Of a stretch of 64,000 nt of DNA, positions 45,866 to 56,605 are shown in pieces; position 1 is the stretch's first letter, and every line of letters starts with the position of its first letter. Made by a program: the position numbers and the translations under genes. The notes below the pieces were generated by a model, which worked only from the letters and a program-made list of their open reading frames with translations, was not told the DNA's origin and made no database searches. The stretch covers positions 6,985,001 through 7,049,000 of the forward strand of contig NC_052666.1 of the NCBI RefSeq assembly GCF_016802725.1, in the 5' to 3' direction. Source of the DNA: Solenopsis invicta (Eukaryota > Arthropoda > Insecta > Hymenoptera > Formicidae).

Positions 45866-47417
45866 CACAATTATTTATACGTATAAGTTAGTAGGAAAAT
45901 CTTAATTTTTCTACAACATTTATTAAATTATATGACGATAAAATTTTGCATAAAAATTTTAATCGGCAATTACGTAGGTGTATATAAAAAAATAGATGTG
46001 GAATTGACCTGTTGTTGAGACACTGATAACTGACATTGACATTGATAACTGCCGATGTAATTTCAAAATATTTCAAAGTATTCGACAAAACTATGACGAT
46101 ATATATCGATATTTTTATCTTAATATATATATTTACTTAATAGTATATTTACAAAAATAGAAAGAAATTGAAAAATATAGCTGTACTATGCATGGAACAT
46201 TTATAAATATAATTAATCCATATACATGTTTACGAAAATCTTAATTATTTCTAAATTACAATGTAGAACTATTGCAATATGAAATATATTACACATATTC
46301 AGCATGGTGACATGTTAAATAAAGAATCAAACGGTATCGAAATCATTATAAAATTATGAATAATTGCACTAAGATGATAATAAATTATTACAATTAGAAG
46401 CAGTTTTGTCAAAATAACATCTCAGGAATATTTGTCACACATGAAATAAGTCTGAAATCGTGATATAAATGTTTCACAATTATTTGAAAAATCATTTGAT
46501 TCTTTAATTAAAATATTACCATGCTGAATGTGTAATATATCATACAGCAATATTTCTACCTCATAATTTATAAATAATTGTGCATTTTGATAAACATTTA
46601 TTTGGATTAATTCTTTTACAAATGTTTTACGTTTAGCATAGCTATAAGTATCTTTCCTAATTATTCCTTTACAAATTTAATTTTGCAAATATATCACTAA
46701 AATAATGATTCGCATATCGTTATAGTTTTACCGAAATACTCCTTCAAAATTAATTGAACAATTATCAATATTTTATAAAAGGTCAATTCATCTATTTTTC
46801 TAAATGTACCTACATAATTGCTGATTACAATTTGTATGCAAGATTTCGTCATATAATTTCATAAATGTCCTATCGGGGAATATCGAGTCTCATCGCCATT
46901 TCGACAACTCCACTCAAATCACATATAGCTGTTACTACTGCTGTAACATGATTTTCAATCTCGAGATTCTTCTGTCGAATTCTGGCGCAGTATTCATTAA
47001 CTTCGTACGGCAATGAAAATATGTTTAAAAAATTTAAGTCCACTCTTGGCCACCATGCGCGTTTTTATTTAACAAGTATGTAAATATATATATCATAAAT
47101 ATAACTATTACTTAAATTATTTTTTTACTATAATCTGTTTTCTCACATTTACTTTATTTTATATAAATATTTATTTACTCAAACGTACATAGTGTTGCTC
47201 AACGGAAACCGCGAGAAGGTGGTGGTCTTTTCCGTCAGGAGGAAAATGTAAAAAATTCTTATCTATACTTAAAAGTAATACGATTTAGAAGCAATATTTC
47301 ATCAGCTACATTGTTTTACAATATTAACTAGTCGCATAAAAAATGGAATTAGTTAACATTGCAAAATAATGTAACTGATTAAATATCACTTTCAAAATAA
47401 ATTTTTTACATTTCCCT

Positions 47418-47418
<1 letters not shown>

Positions 47419-47500
<82 letters not shown>
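47419..47500. repeat. (GT)n microsatellite in left arm
   Basis: About 40 GT units; the right arm has the shorter CA equivalent. Confidence 0.95.
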
Positions 47501-47503
<3 letters not shown>

Positions 47504-47539
47504 TTGCGTGTTTACATTGACACGCTCGTTCTTGTCGAA

Positions 47540-47702
47540 CCATGTCCTTACGGACAAAATATTTTATACACTCTTTCGAGCGATGTCCTTACGGACAAAA
47601 TATTCTACACACTCTTTCGAGCGATGTCCTTACGGACAAAATATTCTACACACTCTTTCGAGCGATGTCCTTACGGACAAAATATTCTACACACTCTTTC
47701 GA
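47540..47702 (+). repeat. 41-bp tandem array, left
   Basis: The unit CGATGTCCTTACGGACAAAA plus TATTCTACACACTCTTTCGAG is repeated four times. Its period causes similar peptides to appear in all three frames. Confidence 0.9.
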
Positions 47703-47822
47703 TAATGTTATGGCCAAGTATGTTAATGGGATAAAAATAAAAGGACAGTCATTTACATTTTTTTAAATATTTTTTTTATTTATTATATGTATTATAATAT
47801 TTGTATATAATCGTTGTACCGC

Positions 47823-48671
47823 CTACACCCCTTCCTCTTCTTTGTCCATCCCTTCCTCTCCTGCCTCTGCCTCTCCCGCCTCTGCCGCCGAGGATTCCGC
47901 CTCTCCTCTCCCGCCTCTGCCTCTCCCGCCTCTGCCGCCGAGGATTCCGCGTTGGCGGTACCAGCGGGCGCGGGAACGCCCATGCCCTGGTCCGTTTCGA
48001 CGGACTGGAAATAAATATAAATAGATGTAAAATTAATCATTTCATATGCGCGCGCGCGTGCGCGCGCGTGTGTGTGTGTGTGTGTGTGTGTGTGCATATA
48101 TACATTTAAATATAAATATTTTATTACTATTATTTTGCTGCTGTTGCAATTGCTGCTGGGATTGCTCCTGCAGCGGTTGCTCCTGCAGCGGTTGCTCTTG
48201 CAGCGGCTGCTCCTGCAGCGGCTGCTCCTGCTGTGGTTGCTCCTGTTGCGGCATTTGCCGTTGTAACAGCAGATTGACCGCTTGTTCTAAGCGGTCAATC
48301 TGTTGCTGCGGTTGCTGCCGCTGTTGCTGCAACTCCTGCAGCATCATGTGCACGGCCTGAATACTACTTTCCATCTGCTCCAGCCTTTGCTGGAGCACAG
48401 CAGGTCCCTGGCGCACTATTTGTTTTTCTGAAAAATACAAATATAATATTAATAAATAACAAACATATATAAATATATGTAGTAATTCTAAAAGCAAGAT
48501 TTGTGCGTAAAATATAAAAGCTTATGTTTGAAATATAAATAATTCATTTAATTTACATAATACTACAAGTAGATAATGCAAGTTATGTAAATTATTATAA
48601 ATTGAATAACACAATACACAGAAAGTTATAACGCAATAAAATTATTACATACCCCAAAGAGAAATCTTCAT
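47823..48671 (-). CDS. Three-exon gene: Gln-rich coiled coil, RGG box, acidic tail (166 aa)
   Basis: Three minus-strand exons join in phase: 48671-48653 (MKISLW, donor GTATGT), 48427-48128 and 48004-47823, giving 166 codons and TAG at 47825-47823. The second exon encodes a heptad-like segment (LQQRLEQMESSIQAVHMMLQ; IDRLEQAVNLLLQ) and a run of EQPLQ repeats and polyglutamine. The third encodes GILGGRGGRGRGGRGEAESS followed by a Glu/Ala-rich acidic end. Coiled coil plus RGG suggests an RNA- or DNA-binding accessory protein, but I recognise no family. A possible further 5' exon (about 49387-49239, ending TTLWQ before GTTAGT) does not fit the phase. The frame is open throughout, unlike most genes here. 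Confidence 0.45.
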
Positions 48672-48684
48672 CAAATCGATGTCA

Positions 48685-48785
48685 TAAATTTTGAGTTCAT
48701 TTTCAGATGCACACAGAATTTTTTTTCTAGAAAGTCAGAAACAGAATCTTTGCATCTGAAAATGAACTCAGAATTGACAAAAACC
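48685..48785. repeat. Small palindrome related to the CCCAGATAGC MITE
   Basis: TGAGTTCATTTTCAGATGCA and TGCATCTGAAAATGAACTCA form inverted arms around AAGTCAG. The centre resembles that of the MITEs at 52153 and 52394. Confidence 0.6.
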
Positions 48786-49506
48786 TGTATTTAAAAAAAT
48801 TTTTTTGGAATTCTTTAGGATGTTATATATTTGTATTTTATCACTAATAAAACCACATCTCAGCAAAAAAGATTATGAAGTCAACGTCAAAATGATGATT
48901 TTTATATCAAATCGATATCCATTCGACATCGATTTGAAGAGTTATTTCTGTCTGGAACATATTAATTTTATTTTGTCCTAACTTTCAGTATTGTTATTCA
49001 ATTTCTAATAATTTATATAGCTTATCTACTAGTACAAGATTTGTTATAAATGTTGACAAGACGTATACATAACCCTTTCTATCATGAATTATTTCTTTTA
49101 TTTTCTGAATTATAATACATCTCTAAATTAATCTCTAAATTAGTATACGCACAACTCTGTCTACTAGAATTACTTAACCAGTGAATCAACATTGAATCTA
49201 TCATTAACTGAGTAGTAATAAAATATTTATAACTAACCTGCCATAGCGTTGTCCGTCGCTGTTGGCTGTCGCAGGAACGTAAACAATGACAGTGGAGACG
49301 CGGATCATCGATAAACGCGCATCCACGTGCATTTTTACCAACAATAGTAAGGCGGGCGGAATGTGGTACCACTGAAATATGCTTCAATTGTTTTTCTATG
49401 CGCTATGTTCATTGTTATCTGTTTGGTCGCAACGTCTTGCTGCTGATCAGAGCTCTGTCTTCAGTTGGCAAATATTTACGACCAAAAAGGTAAAACGAAT
49501 TTTTAC

Positions 49507-49510
<4 letters not shown>

Positions 49511-49594
<84 letters not shown>

Positions 49595-49614
49595 TACACA
49601 CACACACATATTCG
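49511..49614. repeat. (CA)n microsatellite
   Basis: A long pure CA tract with a few TACA interruptions, upstream of the transposase. Confidence 0.95.
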
Positions 49615-49737
49615 GAAAGAGAATACAATTTAATCAATAAATATTGTGGGAATAACAAACCACAGGATCCTGATCTCTTTTGGTGACACTTATATTTGTA
49701 ATATTTATATATACTATTTACTTATTTTATACAAAAA

Positions 49738-52036
49738 TGTGTGATAAATCGATCAAAAAAAGCGAACCTTTTCAGAAGCTTGGCTTTCTGATGATCGATA
49801 TAAATTTTGGATACGCGGAGTACCGTCTGATAATTCTCTCTATCATTGCACTGTATGTAACAAAAATTTGTCATGCTCTTCTGCACATGTTTCCAGACAT
49901 ATGGATTCTGTGGGTCATAAAAATAAACTTAAAAAATTATCAGATAACAATGATAAAACATCCCAAGAAAAACATAAAACATTTCAGCCACAATGGTTAG
50001 AAATTAATGAATATAAATGTTGGTTACGCGAAGTGGCACATGATAAAAGTTTATTTTTATGTTCAATTTGCGATATATATGGAAGTATATCAGGTGGATT
50101 ATCGCATATTGAACGACACGCAGAATCCAAAACACATTTAGATAAACTTTTAAATTTTGAAAAGAAACAATCAAGTGAAAAATCATTTATATCAATAAAT
50201 GAATATAGTAACGAATTACCATTTGAAGATCGTAGAAAAGAAGCTGAAATGAGATATGCAACATTAATTGCTACTCTCAATATTTCTTTTGATAATGCAA
50301 AACACATTTTAGAATTTTTTCAAAATTTATCAGATGATCCCCATGTCTTGAAAAAAATGACAATGGGTCGTACAAAGTGCAGAAATGTTATTACAAATGC
50401 AGTATACCCAATGATGAGAGAACGTGTCGTGGACAACATTCAGAATCAAAAATTTTGCGTATATATAGATGAGACGTCTGACATTACAAATGATAAATGG
50501 ATGACATTTCTCGTAAGATACGTAGATTTTGATACATTAGATATTCGCACGCAGTTAGTAAAGTTGATTGATATAGATGCCAAAGATTCTAGCCATGAAA
50601 AGTTAATTAACGCATTCAAATGTGAAATGTGGCGATTAGAGGTACCATTTTTAAATATTGTTGCCTTGTCATGCGACAATGCGTCTGTTATGACTGGGAA
50701 ACAAAAATCATTTTAAAAAAAATTAGAAGAATTATGTCCAAATTTGATAACGTTTTCGTGCCCTTGTCATTCGACAGCGTTAGCAGCTCGTGCTGCATGT
50801 AATAAGATACCAGATGTTTGTGACGATTTTTTAAAAAAAATTGCTAAATATGTTAACAGCAGTCCTAAACGTACTGCTATTTTCCGTGAATTTTCTTTTA
50901 GTTTTGAAAATAGATATTTAAAATTAAAAAAATTATGTGAGACATGCTGGCTTTCCCATTATCAATGCGTAGATAGACTTCTGCAATCTTGGCATACAAT
51001 TGAACTTTTTCTAACTGAGCAAGTTGTCAGTGAAAAAAGTAAGTCTGGAGAAGAATTATTGATTATAATGCGCAAAGTCGATGTAAAAGCGTATTTTTTA
51101 TTTTTAAAATATATTTTAAATGAATTTAATGCATTCAATGCATTCTTTCAAGCAACAGAAACGCGGATACATATGTTACATTCCAAATCAGTCCAATTTC
51201 TTTTTAAAATTTGCAAACATTTTTTGAAAAATGAACTTATGAAATCTTTCACAGAGAACATTATGAACATAGTATTCTCTGAAAAAGAAAATCATAAAAT
51301 GTTACATGAAATTACTTTTGGATCCGATTGCGATGAATATCTAAACGAAATAATAATGCAAGGTCACGAAAACGATGTTGCAACAATTCGAGAGAATTGT
51401 GTGTCGTTTTATGTGACTGCTGCAGAAGAAATTCGCAAAAGGTTACCCATTAATAATTTATTTTTGTCAAAGTTAAATATTTTTCGACCATATGTAACTT
51501 TATATAATACAGATAGAGAAACATCATTTAAAGATGTTTCTTTTGTAGCCAAAACTATCGGTGGTTTTGAAGAAGAAGATTTAAAGAAAGAATGGATTGC
51601 ATTGCCATCAGACTTTACAAATGAGGAAAAGCAAACTCTTTCGATAAAAACGTTTGACGAAATGTGGAAACAAATTTTGCAATGTCACGACGTTAATAAT
51701 AAAGATAAATATCCAACCTTAAAAAGTCTTCTGAATGCTGTTCGATGTCTTCCTAATTCAAATGCCGATGCGGAAAGAATGTTTTCGCTTTTAACAGATA
51801 TCAAAACGAATAAACGTAATAAACTGTCGTCGGCAAGCATTAACGCCATTTGCGTTATTAAGTCGTCCTTAAAAGCAAGAAACGAAACTTGCATGAACAT
51901 GACAATAACGGAAAAAGATTTATCTCTTATGTCGCCAGACAAATTATATGAAAGTAGCGCTAAAATAGACCACAATAATTTAACATTACATACAGTGGAT
52001 GTTAATGATATTGCTGGTCCCTCGTGGGTAGATTAA
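49738..52036 (+). pseudogene. hAT-like transposase (DUF4371/ZNF862-like), two lesions
   Basis: About 766 codons run from ATG at 49738 to TAA at 52034-52036. The start MCDKSIKK is separated from the main frame by a one-base loss in a run of seven A (49755-49761). Then come EAWLSDDRYKFWIRGVPSDN, a finger-like YHCTVCNKN...HVSRHMDSVGH, a second Cys/His stretch (FLCSICDIYGSISGG, IERHAESKTH), the core with CVYIDETSDIT and LSCDNASVMTG (candidate Asp residues), and the dimerisation region LPNSNADAERMFSLLTDIKT with NKRNKLSS. One TAA at 50714-50716 interrupts it. Only two point lesions in 2.3 kb implies recent activity. It lies centrally in the long-TIR unit and may act on it, which is inference. Confidence 0.85.
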
Positions 52037-52152
52037 AATTAAAAATAAAATATAAAAGTTCTTTTTCTTGTCCGTAAGGACATCGCTCGAAAAGAGTGTG
52101 TAAAATATCTTGTCCGTAAGGACATCGCTCGAAAGAGTGTGTAGAATATTTT

Positions 52153-52350
52153 CCCAGATAGCACAAAGAATTCAAAAAGATTAAAAAAAGAGTTCAGGTT
52201 TATGTCACCAATACTGAGTTTATATTGAAATACGAAAAGAATTCTTTTTCTAAAAAAAAGTCAGGAAAAGAATTCTTTTGGCATTTCAAAATGAACTCAG
52301 TATTGGTGACATAAACCTGCAGTCTTTTTGAATGCTATGTGCTATCTGGG
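52153..52350. mobile_element. 198-bp palindromic MITE (CCCAGATAGCACA ends), copy 1
   Basis: Ends CCCAGATAGCACA and TGTGCTATCTGGG; the inner arms share GGTTTATGTCACCAATACTG and its complement. It interrupts a 41-bp unit between TT dinucleotides. Confidence 0.8.
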
Positions 52351-52393
52351 TTGTCCGTTAGGACATCACTCGAAAGAGTGTGTAGAATATTTT

Positions 52394-52593
52394 CCCAGAT
52401 AGCACAAAGAATTCAAAAAGATTAAAAAAAGAGTTCAGGTTTATGTCACCAATACTGAGTTTATATTGAAATACGAAAAGAATTCTTTTTCTAAAAAAAA
52501 AAGTCAGGAAAAGAATTCTTTTGGCATTTCAAAATGAACTCAGTATTGGTGACATAAACCTGCAGTCTTTTTGAATGCTATGTTCTATCTGGG
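52394..52593. mobile_element. 200-bp palindromic MITE, copy 2
   Basis: Nearly identical to copy 1 and inserted at the same point of the 41-bp unit, 241 bp downstream. MITE plus unit were therefore probably duplicated together. Confidence 0.8.
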
Positions 52594-52599
52594 TTGTCC

Positions 52600-52807
52600 G
52601 TAAGGACATCACTCGAAAAAGTGTGTAAAATATTTTGTCCGTAAGGACATCGCTCGAAAGAGTGTGTAGAATATTTTGTCCGTAAGGACATCGCTCGAAA
52701 GAGTGTGTAGAATATTTTGTCCGTAAGGACATCGCTCGAAAGAGTGTATAAAATATTTTGTCCGTAAGGACATCGTTCGACAAGAACGAGCGTGTCAATG
52801 TAAACAC

Positions 52808-52849
<42 letters not shown>

Positions 52850-54405
52850 AGGGAAATGTAAAAAATTTATTTTGAAAGTGATATTTAATCAGTTACATTA
52901 TTTTGCAATGTTAACTAATTCCATTTTTTATGCGACTAGTTAATATTGTAAAACAATGTAGCTGATGAAATATTGCTTCTAAATCGTATTACTTTTAAGT
53001 ATAGATAAGAATTTTTTACATTTTCCTCCTGACGGAAGAGACCACCACCTTCTCGCGGTTTCCGTTGAGCAACACTATGTACGTTTGAGTAAATAAATAT
53101 TTATATAAAATAAAGTAAATGTGAGAAAACAGGTTATAGTAAAAAAATAATTTAAGTAACAGTTATATTTATGATATATATATTTACATACTCGTTAAAT
53201 AAAAACGCGCATGGTGGCCAAGAGTGGACTTAAATTTTTTAAACATATTTTCATTGCCGTACGAAGTTAATGAATACTGCGCCAGAATTCGACAGAAGAA
53301 TCTCGAGATTGAAAATCATGTTACAGCAGTAGTAACAGCTATATATGATTTGAGTGGAGTTGTCGAAATGGCGATGAGACTCGATATTCCCCGATAGGAC
53401 AACATTTATGAAATTATATGACGAAATCTTGCATACAAATTGTAATCAGCAATTATGTAGGTACATTTAGAAAAATAGATGTAGAAGAATTGACCTTTTA
53501 TAAAATATTGATAGTTGTTCAATTAATTTTGAAGGAGTATTTCGGTAAAACTATAACGATATGCGAATCATTATTTTAGTGATATATTTGCAAAATTAAA
53601 TTTGTAAAGGAATAATTAGGAAAGATATAGCTATGCTAAACGTAAAACATTTGTAAAAGAATTAATCCAAATAAATGTTTATCAAAATGCACATTTATTT
53701 ATAAATTATGAGGTAGAAATATTGCTGTATGATATATTACACATTCAGCATGGTAATATTTTAATTAAAGAATCAAATGATTTTTCAAATAATTGTGAAA
53801 CATTTATATCACGATTTCAGACTTATTTCATGTGTGACAAATATTCCTGAGATGTTATTTTGACAAAACTGCTTCTAATTGTAATAATTTATTATCATCT
53901 TAGTGCAATTATTCATAATTTTATAATGATTTCGATACCGTTTGATTCTTTATTTAACATGTCACCATGCTGAATATGTGTAATATATTTCATATTGCAA
54001 TAGTTCTACATTGTAATTTAGAAATAATTAAGATTTTCGTAAACATGTATATGGATTAATTATATTTATAAATGTTCCATGCATAGTACAGCTATATTTT
54101 CAATTTCTTTCTATTTTTGTAAATATACTATTAAGTAAATATATATATTAAGATAAAAATATCGATATATATCGTCATAGTTTTGTCGAATACTTTGAAA
54201 TATTTTGAAATTACATCGGCAGTTATCAATGTCAATGTCAGTTATCAGTGTCTCAACAACAGGTCAATTCCACATCTATTTTTTTATATACACCTACGTA
54301 ATTGCCGATTAAAATTTTTATGCAAAATTTTATCGTCATATAATTTAATAAATGTTGTAGAAAAATTAAGATTTTCCTACTAACTTATACGTATAAATAA
54401 TTGTG

Positions 54406-54463
<58 letters not shown>

Positions 54464-54492
54464 CGCGCGCGCTCGCGCGCTCGACTCTGCGC
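52600..54492 (-). repeat. Right long terminal inverted repeat
   Basis: Reverse complement of the left arm. The shorter (CA)n (52813-52848 versus 47419-47500) explains most of the length difference. Confidence 0.88.
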
Positions 54493-54493
54493 G

Positions 54494-54788
54494 CAGTGAT
54501 GCCGTTGAGGCGCCGATTTGCAGCACACGGACAGCACCGGCAGCCAGAAGGAACAGACCTACTCTCCCCACTCCTCGGCATTCGGCTGATTCGACGTGCG
54601 TCGTCGAGGCTCGACGGTCGAGCAGCCAAGGCGACGAGTGGGGACTGGGGAGGTCTTCCTGTCTCTTTCTTTCTCGAGCGGTTCTTCTCCTTCTCGCTGT
54701 ATCCTCTTCTGTCTCGAGCGTTCTCTTTCTTTCTTGTTACAGGCATAGCTTTGCTTTCAGCTACGAATTCTGATTTTCGGGCGCAGAG
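54494..54788 (+). repeat. 295-bp direct repeat, right copy
   Basis: Same length and orientation as the left copy. It starts one base after the right inverted repeat ends (CTCTGCGC) and is followed by unrelated AT-rich DNA. Confidence 0.9.
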
Positions 54789-55488
54789 TTAGTATAATGT
54801 TACATTTTTATATTAATTTCTTATTATATTTATGCTTATTAAAACATTTTTTTTATTTAAAGCACAAGAGTGAGAATGACAATGTGTATTTATTATTCAA
54901 AATGCGGAAAATATGCAGTTAAAAATTTTTGTATTTAACTGGATACATTTCGTTTGTTGCAATAATGTTCCATGTTTTGGCATAAAGATTATAATTATGA
55001 CAATATTTATCATGCCTTCGTAATCCATAATGTACTGTCAAGATGGAATTAATCGTTTCCCATCTTAATTTATTACGAGTTTTATTTTTTATAATACTAG
55101 AACAAAACAGGCGCGCGCTACTCGCGCGCTACAAAGTTTTTAATATTTTAATATTATATATATATATATTATTATATATTAAGTTATTATGGGTAAATTT
55201 TTAATATTTTAATATTATATATATATATATTATTATATATTAAGTTATTATTATGTGTGTGAAACTTTACACATATACATATAATTATAAGTATATGTTT
55301 AAATTTTAATACTTAATTACCCAATACAAGCTAGGTATATCTTAAAAAGCTCCCACTAATTATATAGTGTTATTTCTTGCTAAAAACTGAGTCAAAAAAT
55401 TCTGAATCATTTTTTTTTATAATGCTTAATAAAGCATTTATTATTAAATAAAACTAATTCAATTAGCGCCATCCTTTAAAAAGACATA
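54789..55488. other. AT-rich spacer with a 57-bp tandem duplication
   Basis: The segment around 55138-55250 holds two copies of TTTTTAATATTTTAATATTA plus (TA)n. No gene. Confidence 0.5.
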
Positions 55489-55605
55489 CGTCGGTGACCC
55501 GCACGTCTTATAGTGTACATACATGAGAACTCGCCCGGCTCACCGCTTTCTAGTTTCCTGTACAACTTCACACTGCGCGGTTCATCGACATATATCTTTT
55601 TAAAG
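55489..55605. mobile_element. 117-bp MITE-like hairpin
   Basis: CTTTAAAAAGACATACGTCG at the left and CGACATATATCTTTTTAAAG at the right are ~20-bp inverted ends around GC-richer DNA. Confidence 0.5.
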
Positions 55606-55639
55606 AACAGTGCTGATTGGATTAGCTTTACTTAATAAT

Positions 55640-55880
55640 TACTAAACGTACTCTTGAAGAAGCAATAATAAAGTTGCTCTTTATTAAATACACTTTTACG
55701 AAATTTTATTTTACGAAAACCTATTCCAACACTATCAAATGTTTGCCCTTGTGATTTATTAATTGTTATAGTATATTTCTGACCATTGTGCATCCTAAGG
55801 AATAATTCACCTTTCTTATTACATGCTGTACTACTATTGTATACTTCGCCTACTGCGATATGCTCAATTTAAATCATTGC
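55640..55880 (-). pseudogene. Helitron/Pif1-like helicase C-terminal fragment
   Basis: Minus-strand reading gives GELFLRMHNGQ, then YTITINKSQGQTFDSVGIGF, the conserved late helicase motif, and a corrupted end where YVAFSRVRS-type sequence is expected. It is a second, more decayed copy of the 3' end of the helicase at 56606. Confidence 0.7.
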
Positions 55881-56024
55881 TATATTACCAAAAAGTAATA
55901 AACAGTTACTTATATTTTTAAAAAGACATTGTCGATTTTTATTTTATAAAATAATATTATAAATTATTAGTAAGTATACCCAGATAATAATTCGTGAAGT
56001 CACGTCGTTCATATGCCACTAAAT

Positions 56025-56485
56025 TTCTAATCGATTGTCAATTGATTACTCAAAATCGTTAATAAAAAACATTCAAATTATACATAAAGTGTGTAAAATA
56101 TTACGATTAAAAATGCAAAATAAATAGTATTTTAACAATTAAAAAATTAATTATGTTAAAGTATTAATATTATAAATTACTTCTACAAATATTTTTATAT
56201 TAATTATACTAAAAAATTCAAGAAAAACTTTTAAAAATCAAAAATTTTCCAAATTTAAACAAATTTAGAAAGTTGCTAATTTTACCACTAAAATTTGTAA
56301 TCAATTGTCAATTAATTACTTAAAATCGTTAATGAGAAACATTCAAATATTTATTATACATAAAGTGTATAAAATATTACAATCAAAAATGTAAAATAAA
56401 TAGTATTTTAACAATTAAAAAATTTATTATGTTAAAGTAATATTAAAAATTACTTTTACAAATATTTTTATATTAATTATATTTG
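56025..56485. repeat. ~260-bp imperfect tandem duplication
   Basis: 56025-56220 and 56285-56485 align over AAAATCGTTAATNANAAACA, TACATAAAGTGT and ATAAATAGTATTTTAACAAT. It lies between the two helicase fragments, so the Helitron 3' region seems to have been duplicated as a block. Confidence 0.7.
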
Positions 56486-56605
56486 TAGAAGAAAAGAATG
56501 TTTCTATTATCTATATTCAAAATTCAATTTTTTTAAATTTATCTTTTAAGTTTTAATTATTAGTAATTTTTACTATATATTTATAAAAATTTTAAAAACA
56601 CCAGA

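Larger units (their letters stand above)
45793..47702 (+). repeat. Left long terminal inverted repeat
   Basis: Matches the reverse complement of about 52600-54492 with small differences, mainly microsatellite length. It ends in four copies of the 41-bp unit. No gene is visible in the arm. Confidence 0.88.
52062..52800 (-). repeat. 41-bp tandem array, right, with two inserted hairpins
   Basis: The same unit in reverse orientation, about eight copies, interrupted by two ~200-bp palindromic elements. It starts just after the transposase stop codon. Confidence 0.88.
45793..54492 (+). mobile_element. 8.7-kb unit with ~1.9-kb terminal inverted repeats and two genes
   Basis: The two ends are mirror images: GCGCAGAGTCGAGCGCG at the left and CGCGCTCGACTCTGCGC at the right. 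The match continues inward through an (AT)n tract, TAAGTTAGTAGGAAAATCTT, about 1.4 kb of AT-rich sequence, (GT)n and a 41-bp tandem array. The centre holds a hAT-like transposase on the plus strand and a three-exon gene on the minus strand. No short target duplication flanks it; instead each end touches a 295-bp direct repeat. It may be an autonomous long-TIR element or a segmental inverted duplication around a hAT element. Confidence 0.7.

Noticed and set aside
47420..47734. Open frames with Cys-Val runs and SLRTKYSTHSFERCPYGQ-type repeats
   Set aside because: A (GT)n tract followed by the 41-bp minisatellite read in several frames.
49082..49387. Additional 5' exon for the accessory gene (ending TTLWQ before GTTAGT)
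   Set aside because: Its splice phase (0) does not fit the next exon, which would read into TAG; the short exon at 48671 fits better.
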